Shown: positions 48,215-61,225, counted from the stretch's first letter. The stretch: 64,000 nucleotides of DNA from Glomus cerebriforme (GCA_003550305.1 QKYT01000172.1:10909-74908), one strand, 5' to 3'. Program-made: numbers and translations. The notes: generated by a model from the sequence alone, not told the origin.

Positions 48215-50000
48215 GTCAAATTACATGACTTTATTTTAGTTAATTTTAGCCCAAAATTATGGAATATAATACTAGTTAAATTATTGTAATTTACTACGCC
48301 AAAAAAAAATCATATGCAATGTACATTCCTAAAACCTTCCTGTCACTTTCTCGCTACTTTTGAGGTTCTGACTAAAGATCAGATAGTTAAAGAATTGAAA
48401 GCATCAAGATTGGCCTATGTAATTGCCTGAAATTAGTATCGAACTTGCTTGCAATTAGTGCTCTGAACGGTTCGGTTCAGTTCGGTTCAAACTGAAACTT
48501 AATAAAAAAGTAAAAAATGCGAAAATTTGAATAATTCGGCATGCACTGATCCATAAAACATGAAATATAGCTCATTCGAATCGTTTCAACGAGACGAATC
48601 AAATGGTAGTAAAAGCAAAATTCTAGCATCGATATTTCGTTCGCTATCGACGAAAACGTAAATTTCTTTAAGTACGATTTGCCGACGAAGTATCGATGCT
48701 AGAGATATGAATTTAGTGTCATTCGACGCGTCTCGATGAGACGATTCCAATGAGATATAAAACGTCAACATTGGATCACTAGAAGAGGAGTAAAGTCAAC
48801 GGTTCCAAAAATTCGGAATTTTAAATTTCAAAAATTTCAAAATGCTGACTCCAACTTTATATTTGATATTGTGCATCATCCAGTGATCCAAATTTGATAA
48901 ACCATAGCTTGTTGGAATCGTCTATTCAAGACGCATCGAATGGTACTAAATTCAGGTCTCTAGCGATAATATATCAATGGCTAATTGTATCCTAATGCTT
49001 TTATCTAATACATCATTAGTGGCGATTGATGAATTAATCCCAGAATATTAATTTTAGTACCATTCGATGCGTCNTGAATAGACGATTCCAACAAGCTATG
49101 TTTTATCAAATTTGGATCACTGGATGATGCACAATATCAAATATAAAGTCAGAGTCGGCATTTTGAAATTTTTGAAATTTAAAATTCTGAATTTTTGGAA
49201 CCGTTAACTTTACTCCTCTTCTAGTGATCCAATGTTGACGTTTTATAGCTCATTGGAATTGTCTCATCGAGATGTGTCGAATGACACTAAATTCATGTCT
49301 CTAGCATCGATACTTCGTCGGCAAATCGTACTTAAAGAAATTTACGTTTTCATCGATAGCGAACGAAATATCGATGCTAGAATTTTGCTTTTACTACCAT
49401 TCGATTCATCTCATTGAGAAGATTTGAATGAGCTATATTTCATGTATTATAGATTAGTGCATGCCGAATTATTCAAATTTTCGCATTTTTCACTTTTTTA
49501 TTAAGTTTCAGTTCGAACCAAACCGAATTTTTCAGTTCCGGTTCCAGGAACTGAACTGAACCGAACTGGAATTTTGGCCAGTTTCAGTTCAGTTCCCAGT
49601 TCGAACCAGAACCGTTCAGAACACTACTTGCAATCCTACCTTCATTTGATTACTGGGTTAAGACATGAAGTGCCGAACTTGCAATCCATATATTTTTCTT
49701 TTCAATTGCCATCTCTTCAATCCAGATACTTTATCTTATCTGATTACTAAGGCAGTGTCAATTTTGCAATCCATCTTTTTTATCCATTATAGTTGGTTTT
49801 TTTGATTGCCGAGTTGAGGCACGAAGTGCTAAACTTGCAATCCATTTATTTGCTAAAAATGTATCACAATCCATTTACTCATTTTTTGATTGCCAGTGAA
49901 GTATGAAGTGTTGATATTATGCCATTTTTGCAATCCCATTCATGACTCTTTTAATTACCAAAGATAAGGTATGAAATGCTAAATTGGTTCTGGCTATACA
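48215..50000. repeat. degenerate CTTGCAATCC repeat array (insertion site of the foldback element)
   Basis: Diverged units share TTGATTGCC or TGATTACT, GAAGTGC(T/C)AAACTTGCAATCC and ATGAAGTGC. Visible copies end in GCAATCC at about 49635, 49695, 49770, 49840, 49875 and 49955, with one piece left of the foldback element (48400-48455). The spacing is irregular, 60-90 bp. There is no coding potential. The foldback element 48456-49626 interrupts the array. Confidence 0.5.
48456..49626. mobile_element. 1.17-kb foldback element (hAT-like TIRs, 8-bp target duplication)
   Basis: The termini are TAGTGCTCTGAACGG and CCGTTCAGAACACTA, nearly perfect inverted repeats. A perfect 8-bp duplication CTTGCAAT lies at 48448-48455 and 49627-49634. 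Almost the whole element is one long palindrome: the left arm (48456 to about 48953) pairs with the right arm (about 49052-49626) around a loop of about 100 bp. The arms are themselves built from repeats of about 150-190 bp containing TCGTCTCATCGAGACG-like blocks (48573, 48721, 48911). Both arms encode the same 61-codon frame in opposite orientations, an effect of the palindrome rather than a gene. Transcripts would form a hairpin about 500 bp long. Confidence 0.85.
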
Positions 50001-51740
50001 GCTTTTATATCCTTTTTTCTTATATTCTCTTAAGACTTTCTGCCTTTTCAATTTCTTTCCTGCCTATTAATAGTAGGATGCCAAGTTATAATCTTTTATT
50101 TTCTTTTCTATATATTATTCTAACTTGATATCCTACCAAAAGTATATTCTTTTTTTTCATTCTTATATTTCCAAAATATTTTCTAGCATAGTTACTACTG
50201 TAGGATACTTTGGATTATTACTGCATTGATTATTTTTGGATACTACCACTGACCTAGTATTTTGCTGACAAATATATTTATTTGCTTAAAATTATTATTT
50301 TAAACTTGAGATTTTGTTAGTATACATATACTGGAAACTTTTAATTTATCTATACTGAAAAGTTTACTTCTATCATGTTACTTGCACAAAAAAATGCTAA
50401 GCCTAGCCCACTTACAAACTGCTTGAATTAATTTTTAGTAATCTTAAGATTAAAGATATACTATATTCCTATCTTACTGTAAATCATTAATGGAATTTTG
50501 AAGTATTTTGAATTATTTTAAAGCAAAAAGAAAGAAAACTTCATAAAGATTTTGATTTTATCAAATATCAGTTAAATTATAGTAAATAAGAAATAACCCA
50601 TATTCATACAGTTTTCTATACTCAGTATTATGATTAAGGTTACCTACCTAAACCTCTTCAAAATCCTATGATTAGTTTCGTCAAAATTTTACTATAGATT
50701 TATTATAGTTTTGGCAAAGTTTTGGCAGTTTCAGCAATTATAATAGGTTTAGCAGTTTTGCTTTTCTCCAGAGTTTCGCCAGTTTTTTAATATAACTTTA
50801 ATATAGTTTTGGCAAAATTTCGCTTTTTGGCAAAACGTCATCTTGCTTAAACCCCTAGGTTTCGGCAAGTAACCTTAATTATGATTGGTGAGAATTCTTT
50901 TTCGTCTTAAGTCTTTTGTTTTATGAAATAAATTTCATGTACAATGGCAAAATCTTTATTAACAGATGAAAAAATTGTTAAAAGATATCAATCATCTTGA
51001 TGATATCAATAATACATAAAAAGAGTAAATATATAGATAAGATTATTGAGCTATTTTGTCAAGTACTCTTAGCCAAAATTACTACTTCTCACTAAGAATA
51101 CTGATAATACTTATTTTTTACTTATGCAATAGTAGTAGTCAAGTTTAATTTTACTTTCAAACTTGCATCTGAATTTGCATATATTCAGATCAATTCTTCT
51201 GACCAAACTAGTCTGAAGCTAGTGATCACTTGATTTTTGTATTACTGATCAGAGTTAATATTTCTAGCAGATCTCTCATGATATTGACATGTAAATTTAT
51301 TCATAAGTATACATTCATATTTTTTTTAGGCGAACTGACTTCACTGAAATTATGAATTAGCTTGGACACTTTTTTCCTTATACTTCTGCCTCGTCTCTAT
51401 CTTCTTTTAGCTTCTGCAGTTTAAGGGAGTGTTAAACCTTAGCCGAATTGCAAAAGAAATCAAATTGTAAAATTAAAAATATATGATATAACAAACAGTG
51501 TTCATTTGTTCATCACAATATGCCAATATAAAGTGGGATTGCTGATCCACTGATCTGATACGCTATTAGAAATACCATGATAGATAGAACGCGTAAGAAT
51601 TATTTCTACATAACTTTTACATTTTTAGCTGTATTTATGATTGAAGAATCTATAATGTGAAGTGTCTATTTTGATAAAACATTTCCAAAAGATTATAGTT
51701 TTATAGGGTTTTATGAACACAGGAAGAGACAACTGAACTT
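50001..51740. other. AT-rich intergenic DNA
   Basis: No supported gene was seen. A short GGCAAA/GTTTTGGC-rich patch near 50.70-50.86 kb consists of diverged repeats of TAGTTTTGGCAAA. Confidence 0.45.
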
Positions 51741-51758
51741 TGCTTTTTTTTTTGAAAG

Positions 51759-53640
51759 GAGTTGCACAAAATTAAAAAAGATTTTGCTAGCCTAATGAAG
51801 GATAGTTCAGCTAAAATGAAGAATATTACTAGACAGTTGGATGATATTCATAAGGCAAAGCTTTTCAGTTTTTCAAATATATTTTTGCATTGCCAGCTGG
51901 CTTAAGAGAAGCTGAAAAGATTTTAGTAACTATTCTACATACTGGTTATCTACTATCTTATCTTATTTATACTGCACGTAGAGGTTTAATAACCTCTCTT
52001 GCGAGAGAGAATCTGTACAACTAAGGGTGATATTCTGCATACTAACACCTTATGATTTGTGTACCTGTTATGTTTGTCTTCAGCAATGCCTTTTCTCTAT
52101 GAAAGTGGTTTACTAATTTCAAGCAATTATAAAGGGCATTGTAAATATTTCAGAAATGTTGATATACTCTGAAATCAAATCAAGAGACATCATGCTGAGG
52201 TTTTATTTAATAAATTTTCTGTTATAAATAAACTCTTGCTCATGAATTTTTTTCAATTGTAGGCTAAAGCCTCTAGCTCAATTATACAAAATACTATTAA
52301 AGTCTTTAAAAATTCTATTGCAAGTGTCAATTCCTTCATTAAGAATGTTAATGACATAATGGTATGGAATGAAAGTTATTTTTTTTGTTTTATATATTTA
52401 GATTATATAAATCAACACATTTTGTCAGATTAAATATAATGAAGAACTTAAGAGTGATAAGAATGCTTTAGAAAAAAGACAAAATTCTAAAGATTATGAG
52501 AAAAATCAAATTTCAAAAGTATCAGGATAAATATATCATATCACCATCATGATACTAAAGATTATGAAGAGATTTCAGATCATGAAGTGCAAGTATCTGA
52601 AAAAGAGATTTCGGTAGGAAAGGTTGGTATTTTAATATTTTTCCTATTGTTATATCTTTTTTTGTACTTATCTAATATCATCCTTCAGACTTTAACTGAT
52701 CTCATTGTAAGTTAAACTTTATTAACCAGAAAAAATGTTAGTAATATATTATCTGCATATTGGAAGAAAATTTCTCGTATAAAGGCATATCTATAATAAG
52801 TTATACTTTGCAAACATATTTTTAGTGCCAATATTCAGATATATTATTAACCAAATATTATTTATAGCCCAGCTTATTTTGGTATTTTAGATCTTTCTGA
52901 AAAAGATGTTGAAGTAAAGGATTTGTTCACAGATGATAAATGGAATGAAATGATCGAGGATTTCATGAAGAACATTAATTTAAGTAATTTGGATATTAAA
53001 CAAAAGAAGCCTATTTATGAAATAATGGACAATATAATAGAGGTTAGAACTAAAATTTATATTATTTATCTTTCATTTAACATGTTAGCTAAATACAATG
53101 CTTCTTATATTAGAAATTAAAGAAGGAACTATCCAATTTAATAACTAAAATAGAAAGTTGTATAATTAAAGTATGTTTTTTACTTGTATTGATTTTTTAC
53201 AAAGTACAGGCTCTAATGACCATCATTTGTAGGATAATATGAAAGTAAATGCAATTTGGCACCTGATTCAGACATAGTGAGTTCTTTTTTTACCCACTTA
53301 TAATATTGGTTTTTGATAACTATAAAATCTAATTATTTTAAATCTAATAGTGTCTACAATCTACAATATTCATGTCTGCTAATGTTTAAAACTGCATTTG
53401 GTAGCAGTTTCACAAGTATGATGACAAAAGGGATACTTACCTTCAACAATATTTATCATTATGAAGAGTAAGTCTACATCAGCTATTTGCTGTTTGTTAT
53501 GTATTTATACAATTTATTCATCTATTAATAATTCGCAATGCATAGAAGAGAGATTCAATCTCTTGCCTCATCAGTAATTTCCAATATAAAAACTAAACCT
53601 ACTAATAAAAGCTTAATTAGACAGAAAGTAGATTTTTAAA
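51759..53640 (+). pseudogene. decayed multi-exon gene with coiled-coil and membrane-like segments
   Basis: Several splice-flanked open segments line up on the plus strand. The first (from 51759) reads KIKKDFASLMKDSSAKMKNI then LREAEKILVTILHTGYLLSY with a frame change between. A clean exon at 52263-52361 (acceptor TTGTAG, donor GTATGG) encodes SSIIQNTIKVFKNSIASVNS. A third (about 52429-52530) encodes NEELKSDKNALEKRQNSKDY, then a stop and frame change to DYEEISDHEVQVSEKEIS. A fourth near 52.9 kb contains FTDDKWNEMIEDFMKNINLS, and a last piece near 53.55 kb RREIQSLASSVISNIKTKP. The exons are amphipathic helices around one hydrophobic segment. Frame breaks mark a pseudogene; the family is unknown. 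Confidence 0.42.
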
Positions 53641-55542
53641 TAAGTCAAGATCAGTTCAAAATATTGATAGGATTAAGATCTGGTGGTCTTTCCTTGGCGA
53701 TAAAAAGCAAAAAATGGATTGATAAAATGGATCTTTCAGTCATGCTATAGGATGTGTTGATAAATGAAAGGATAGAAAATAATGGCGTAAAATCAAACAA
53801 GTTTCACAATCTCTTCATTCTCAGTATTCATACATTTAATAAGTTTAATAATCATAATTTTTTTCAGTACATTCTTAATAATATATCCCAACCTATTTGA
53901 TTTTAGATTATAATTATAACATATATGGATTAAATTGAAAAACAAGAGGCGTTTGGCATTTAGGTCTACTTCAAAAAGTCAAATTACCTTCATCAATTGA
54001 TAATTACTAGTTATAGAGAAACTGATCATATCTTTGATATGTGTTAAGGTTAGAAAATCTTTGATTCAGTGGTTGTATTTTGTTATTTTATAAAATTTAC
54101 ACATTTCTTTTTTGATAGAAACTTTGCATCATATACGGAAAATTCATCATAAAATATTAATTGATAAAGCAAGATTATATTAAATCTGATAATTATCATT
54201 ATATTCAATGAGTTATTTTATTTGTGAACATAGTTGCATAACTTGTACAAGAAGAGTAAAAGAGTAATTTTAATTTATTATGTAATAATACTATTAGCTT
54301 TAAGACATTAATTAATGGATTTTAGAAATTTATATAAAAAGATTTAACACGCACATGCTGTAACAAAATAAATGTGAATATTGTACCATATAACATATAA
54401 TGTACAGTATATTCTACTATCAGAAAAATAAATATATGATGTATGATTGCAAGTTTTTGGTGATGGGCCATCATCAGAATTTTACTCTGATTTTTATTAT
54501 ATTATATGCATCTACTTCTGCGAAATAAAATGCAAAAATCATTTTCATGACTAGATGCAAAAAAAAATAAATATGTATGTAATAATTACAAATGAATCTT
54601 AAAAGTTTTAAGTTTACTCAATGAGACCCAATTTTCAAAAATGCTCAGAAATAACTATATATAGATCTTTGTAATACTAAATATACCTTAGGGTAATACA
54701 GTTTTCTTCGCATAATTTTTTCTTGAGTTGATCCCGTGCTTGCTGTTTGATAAAATTATTGGGATCACCATTATGAAAGAACTTATTAAATTTTTTGTGT
54801 TATTTACCTTGCATTTCAATCGCAAAACTATATTCTAAGTATTATTCTCACCATTAATATCTTGATATTTTTGATATTTCTGACTTATTTTTTCTTCTTC
54901 TCTTTCAACTTCATTATCCATTAAATAGATAATATCATCTAATTCTTTTGGATTTCCAATTTTTTCTCAAAAATATGAACAGTTTTTTAAGTAATTTTTA
55001 ACTTGTGGTTTTTTATTTGTAAAGGTATTTTTTAATAGTTTATTATTTTCTAGATTTTCAACATAAGTAATACATACTGTATAAGTATTGCATGAATTTT
55101 GTTTTTCAAGAATTTTAATGTACTTAATAAGTCAATAAGTTCTAAATAAAAAAAAAAAACACGAAAATATAGATTATCAAAACATCTGATTATAATATTA
55201 CGTGTAAATAAAAATATAAATATCTTTGCTAATTTTAGTATTAAAAGAATTAGAAGTTTCCATTGAAAGATCCAATTTATATATCTAATTTCTAAAAGGT
55301 TTTGATTGAAAACTTCTAGTGCATATAAGATATTGGAAGATCAGCATCTTCCAATAATTCCAATTATTTCTAATGTAACTTTCAATTCCAACAAAATGTT
55401 ATTGGAAACTTTTAAGAACATCATTATACTAGACTGTTGAAACCTCACAAGAGTAATATTTTTTTAGTTTTTCATATTAACAACATTACCAACATCTAAA
55501 AAAAAAGATAAATGAGAGGATTCAAAATCATTAAATAAAGAA
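53641..55542. other. AT-rich intergenic DNA with one BED-type relic
   Basis: Apart from the relic at 54.83-55.12 kb (listed separately) I see only short chance frames. Confidence 0.4.
54830..55120 (-). pseudogene. N-terminal relic of a BED/hAT-type transposase
   Basis: The minus strand encodes KNYLKNCSYF, a TGA, then EKIGNPKELDDIIYLMDNEV and a Glu/Lys-rich helix ending at TAG. The layout (Lys/His-Leu-Lys-Asn-Cys, hydrophobic pair, acidic helix) resembles the segment just after BED fingers of hAT transposases. One TGA interrupts it. It lies just outside the 8.4-kb hAT element, so it is from a different copy. Confidence 0.4.
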
Positions 55543-56202
55543 ATGCTGCTTAAGACTGGTCCCAAAATTAGTTTATCTAAAATCCAAAATCTGAAATTCT
55601 AAAACCAAAATCTGAAATCATTTTGGCATGCCGAAATGTATGCCAAAATCTGAAATTGATACTGAAATCTGAAATGCATGCCAAAATCCAAAATTGATGC
55701 TAAATTATAAACTTAATGCCAAAATTTAAATTAGGTAAAAATTCACTTATTTATTTTAAATTTATGTAAAATTATATATTTCTTATATAAGAAAATAAAA
55801 ATATAGATATGATATAAGCAAATATTTGATAATTATCACAAGATGCAGTAAGGCCGGACTAACTAAATGATTTGTTTAACATACCCCCCCTCTTTTGATC
55901 TTCAAAAATAGGGTTTGATCAACATTATATTATATATTATATAATTGTACTGATTACAAATTTATCATTGTATAAGATTGTAATACACATCAAAAATATA
56001 TAAAATATGGAAATTTACATGCCCCTTCTTGCGAAATACTTTATTAATATGTTCAATTATAGAAAAATATTGTGTAATAAGTTTTAATATGTTTAATTAT
56101 GGGCAAAGACTATGTGAAAAACTTGAAATTAATAAGGATGTTTGTAAAATATAAATTCATGCTTCGTGTTGTAGTAGGATATACAATTTTTAAATATCAA
56201 AT

Positions 56203-59200
56203 ATGGCACACTTCTTTGTTAGTATTAATAAAGGTCAAAAAAATATAATCGGTCAACAAATTATTAAAGTTACCAAAAATATACATATATTTAATAAAAT
56301 ATATGAAGCAGTTACTGAAGGTGTATTTGGAGAACGTGATGTAAAAGTTTATGTTGGCAAAGGCCATGACAAATGGAACTATCTTAGAGAAGAATTGCAC
56401 GATAATATATCTTTAATGTCTGAGCTAGAGTTGAAGTATATACGTTTTGTTCTACAAACTGAAGAAAGAAAATACAGTGTAATAAGAAACTCAAGAACTT
56501 AAAAAAATGCATTTGATATTATGATAGAATATTTGCGCCAACTATATTTTCCATCAACTAAAAAAGAAAATACTCAACGGGATGTTTTATATAATGATAT
56601 TATAGTATTATTGAAAGAAAATCAAAATGAAGGTTGGAATATAAATCAAGATCAAATCGCAAATACATTCATTAAACGTCTTATAGATCTTCTTTGGTAT
56701 ATTGATTCATATCGTGATACACTAGCTGCTCGCTCATTATATCTTCCATGTATTTTCAAAGAATTAAATTTATATCAACATAACAAATACTATAATAACT
56801 TTTATCANNCTGGACATCANAAAAAANNGCNNCTTAAAAGAGAAAAACTTGAGCAGTTGGCAAAGTCATTGGANCTTTCAATTAGTCAACCATGGGCAAG
56901 TGAAATAAAATGGGTAGATTTTATTTTGNAAACATTTGAATTAGCAAATATAGTCAAAAGATATGCAGAATATTTGCAAAGAGTTAATAATGAAATAAAT
57001 GCTCATTACATTAGTAATATACCAGTGTGAAATTTACATCAAAATTTGCAAGTATATTATACTATTGAAGGATCTTTGAAAATTGATGATAAATATCAAG
57101 AATTATCAGATTAAATAATTATGAGTTCTTTGATCTTGAAGAATATATTTCATCTAATCCAATGCAGAAGTATCATTACATTAAAAACTTGCAACTTAAA
57201 TTTCCTATTACTATCTATCGGTATCATCAGGGCAATTATCTTGGTACGCTTAATTATATATGGAAAGTTCTACCATTAATAGATCAGCGATCAGAAACAG
57301 AAAATGCACATGTAATGGCAATGATTCAAGAAAATTTACCAAAATATTTTACATGTCAAATGAGAAAAAATGTATTAAATAAGGTATGAAGAAGATTTAT
57401 TTTAGTTAATTATACGAATAATCATTAATATGGATTTATTTATTTTTATAAAGTATTTTCTTATCAAAAAAGTCACTCCAGCTATGCTTCGAACTTTATA
57501 TTATGATTTAACTGGTGATGCTTCTGCAACATCAAATTCAATTTGCCAAGAAATTGAAGATCAGTTACGAATTATGATTACACTTAAAGATCCATCAATA
57601 ATTGTTGATTTGTGAATTAATAATGGTTTTAAAGGAAAGGAGTTTGATACTTTTTGAAATGAAATGAAAACTTATTTTAATGAGGTAATTTATTATTTAT
57701 ATATTACTTTACATTAATTCATTTTTTAATTTACTAATTTAATTTTATTTAATATAGAATATTCCTGCAGTTGATAATAGACGACAAGGGTTGACTTTAT
57801 ATTTGCCATTAGCTATTTCAATTCGTGATTTATGTGAGATTATAATAATAAAATGATTGGAAGCCAAATATAATTCACCATTACCATTAAACATTGGGCT
57901 TCCATGTGAAGAATGGATCCATCTTCAATTTTAGCTAACTAATCCAACTGCAGCTGCTGCAATGCATTATACTGGATGATTTAATATCAAATTCCAAGTT
58001 CAGGCTAGACAACTGCGTAAAGATCATCCAGATGCACATTATTGTGCTTGTCTATTTTAATATTTACGTGAGTTTGCCATTCTTTATCGTAATCATACTT
58101 GTTTCATTGCTGCAGATGATAAGCATAAAGTTCCAATTGGAGAAGGTGTAGCTACATCAACTGGTGTTCGTAATAAGAAAAGTATGGTTAGCACAGATGC
58201 AGTTCTTGTGGCAAGTGATCATGATTTTACAAAATTATCTCTTACTCCTTCTATAACTTTTTTTATTAATATACCCGAATCAATTGAGCATTTATTTTAT
58301 AATGGCAAAGTATTTGTATCATATAAAAATACGCTTTTTCAACCTAGCAATGCAATTAGGCATGCAACAGAATTTTACAATGCAATACAAAGTCATTATG
58401 GCCCAATAGATATACCTCCAATTCTTTGTCTTTACACAGATGATGGTCCAGATCATAGAATAATATTTGGTTCTGTGCAAATATCTCTTCTTTGTTTATT
58501 TCTTCATGGTAATTTTGATATGTTTATTGCATTGTGAACTGCTCCTTATCATAGTTGAGCAAATCCAGCTGAGTGAATTATGTTTATAATTAATTTGGGT
58601 CTTCAAGATGTTGCAATTATGTGGGATGAAATGAGTTTACATTTAAAAGAAATTTTTAAAAAGGCTGATACATTAGAACAAATTCGAGAAGCTGCAAAAA
58701 AAAATCCAGATCTTAAAAATGAATTGAAAGAATGTATTCGTAATGTTCAAAACTTATTATGTACATGAACTGAGTGGTTGGTTTTACATGATATACTTTT
58801 TGAAACTAAGAATCCTGCTGATAAAAAAACTATTAAAGAATTTTTTGAGGTATCAAAAATTTAAATATGGTTAATAAATAATAATGATATTATTAATTAC
58901 CGTATATAGCGGGCCACAGTACCCCGGGTATCTTGCAAAAATTGGGGGTTTGACCCTGTACCCCCGGGTACTAAATAAAACCTAAAAATTCCGTTTTTTG
59001 CAAATATCTCACGATATACCGGTCCAATTTGAACGATCTTTTTTATTATGAAGAGCTCAATGAGAGCTATCAAACAAAAAAAAGATGGCTCAAATCTGAT
59101 CACTGGATCACGAGATAATTGTAAAATATCCCCCCAGATACTATACAATTCTATTAAATTTTTCAAGAGGGGTACTATGCATAGGGGGGGGTATTATGGC

Positions 59201-60183
59201 CCGTGATATACGGTATACTTTTATTTTTGTAGATAATTCTTTCTATTGATAAAACATTGAAAATTTCTGATACAACTATGGATGTTCTTTCAAAAAAAAA
59301 GATTTTCAAGAATTTATACAAACACATTGTCAAATCTGACATTATAGTTTTCAGGTATTTTTTTTAATTAAATGCTAGCATTTGATAAATACATAAAAAT
59401 ATTTAAACTGTATTATANAATTCATAGATTAAAAAGTGCAATAATATAGATTGTAATGTGTGCAATATAATTCGTCTCCCACAAAATATTTTTAATAGTA
59501 TTAGTTTTCTTCTGGATCCAGTACCTGCACAATGTAAGAATTTGCTTGATTAATAAATTTTATATAATAAACTTATATTTTTTTTATTATATACTTACAT
59601 TATTATGATAGTTAATAATGATCATTATGCCAATTTCAAGAGTATATATGGTACTGAGATTACAGAACAATATTGTCCCACATTAATGGAAGTAATGTTA
59701 AATGCTGAACGTATATCATCAACTATTTTCACAAATACAAAAGTTTGAAGTATTATCCAATGTTTTCAATGTGAAAAATTTAGATGTCTTTATAGTGAAA
59801 AGGTATTGACAAACACACAACAACAACTCCTTAAATGCATTGTTGATAATTGGGATTATAGTTGTAGATCTTCCCTTGTTCCCAAAGGTCATGAACTTAA
59901 TGATATTTTATTTGTATGTGAAAAAATTTCCTGTGAATCACCAATTGAATTGGCTTATTACTCATCATGCAAAAGTTATCCATCTATATGTTATTAGTGT
60001 GGATATGATCAAGGATTATTAGAATCTGTTCCAAGCTATATAACATCAAAATATAAATTTGTATTTCCTTTATGTAATATATGTCAGAATAAAGGGAAGT
60101 ATTTTTTTACACGAGTTGAAATTAAAACTAATACTAATTCTAAAAGTCAAAAAAGAAAGAGAAATGCTAATAATGGATTGTGA
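56203..60183 (+). pseudogene. broken DDE-type transposase of the nested element
   Basis: Starting at MAHFFVSINKGQKN (56203), the frame passes through N-terminal helices (IEYLRQLYFPSTKKEN, LIDLLWYIDSYRDTLAARSL) and several short introns into a probable catalytic core. The core has FIAADDKHKVPIGEG (first Asp), DHDFTKLSLTPS, LCLYTDDGPDHR (second Asp) and YHS-stop-ANPAE (Glu). It then runs into a Cys-rich C-terminus (CNVCN, FQCEKFRCLY, PLCNICQNKGKYFF). At least eleven in-frame stops interrupt it between 57028 and 58768: nine TGA, one TAG and one TAA. Stops sit where Arg or Trp would be expected. This copy cannot make transposase. The superfamily name is left open; the D-D-E reading is inference from motif order. 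Confidence 0.65.
58900..59213. mobile_element. 314-bp MITE (TA duplication) inside an intron of the nested transposase gene
   Basis: The ends CCGTATATAGCGGGCCACAG and, reverse-complemented, CCGTATATCACGGGCCATAA form TIRs of about 25-30 bp flanked by TA on both sides (58898-58899, 59214-59215). The interior is unusually rich in C/G runs (CCCCGGGTA, GGGGGGG) for this window. On both sides the transposase intron continues: donor GAG|GTATCA at about 58850 and acceptor TTTTTGTAG just before 59232. The insertion is therefore confined to intronic DNA. Confidence 0.8.
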
Positions 60184-61225
60184 TATTTGTAATAAAATTT
60201 ATTATAATTTTTGAGTTACGTGTAATAAATTCACCAATCAAAAATCAGATATAAAATTATCATGTGACTGTTCAACATATCTTATTGTTGTTAATGATCC
60301 CTCCTTCCCTGAGTTTTATAATCTTATATGTTATGTTAAACAAATCTTTAAGTTGGTCTGACCTTATTTGGTAAATAAATATAAATTAGTCCTTACTATC
60401 TGGTCTTTTCCATGGCCCTTCTATAAATAATTCAAAGTATGATTTTCCATTTCATGTATTACAACCTTTATTATCCCCCCAACCTATATGCTACTTGGTC
60501 CTAAAAAAATATTAATACATAAATAATAATATATTAAAATAATACAGATATATTTACCAAATGCTCTCATAATAAATTCTTCCACTTCATTTTTATTTGC
60601 GATCCTATATATTTAGTGCCAAAATATTCATTAATTTTCTCTGTGATACTCCTCCAAAATCCAGCTCGATTCCAACTTGCTAAGCTCCAAAATTCATTAT
60701 TCCTGCTCATTCTTTGGTCAAGCAAGTATTCGTACTGTTCATTTGTCTAAATTCTTCTAATTCAATTATAATAATTTACTGTACGAGGTTGAGGAATTCA
60801 GATATTAGCCATCATATTATTTATTATTCTGAAAAAATTGAAAAAAAATTTTGAAATATTTTAGATATCTTATCTCTTTTTATAAATATAATCCTCATAT
60901 NGAATTTNCACTTANGCAATTATGAATNAATGAATCATATTNNAACTACTAATGCAATTAATCAAATGAGTAATCAACTAATGAGTAATTAACTAATAAG
61001 TAATAATTTTATAATGATTGTATAATGAAATCTAACAACAACAGATGTGAGTATGTGACAAATTATTGGATTAAAATTGGATTGAAACTGGATTGAACAA
61101 AAATCAATAATTTTTATATTAATTACTAATAAAAATTTGAATATTTTGAAAACGGATTGAAAATGGATTGAAAATTTTGATTATCACCCCAGTTGTGACA
61201 TTTAGACAATAGACAATTTAAAAAT
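60184..61225. other. non-coding part of the hAT element and nested-element end
   Basis: It contains the right TIR of the nested transposon (to 60366) and then AT-rich hAT-internal sequence with ambiguous bases near 60.9 kb. No supported gene. Confidence 0.4.

Larger units (their letters stand above)
55849..60366. mobile_element. 4.5-kb DDE-type DNA transposon nested in the hAT element
   Basis: The left end TAAGGCCGGACTAACTAAAT then GATTTGTTTAACATA pairs with the right end. The right end reads, reverse-complemented, TAAGGTCAGACCAACTTAAA then GATTTGTTTAACATA, giving TIRs of about 35 bp. I could not find a convincing target duplication. It encloses one broken plus-strand transposase gene (56203-60183). 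The element sits inside the hAT element and itself holds a MITE. Confidence 0.7.

Noticed and set aside
48586..49417. Two similar 61-codon frames, one on each strand
   Set aside because: They are mirror images produced by the palindrome; no start context or splice support.
56203..58768. TGA recoded as an amino acid
   Set aside because: Host genes here (TBP, Sec15) end in TGA and keep Trp as TGG; stops in the transposon are better explained as decay.
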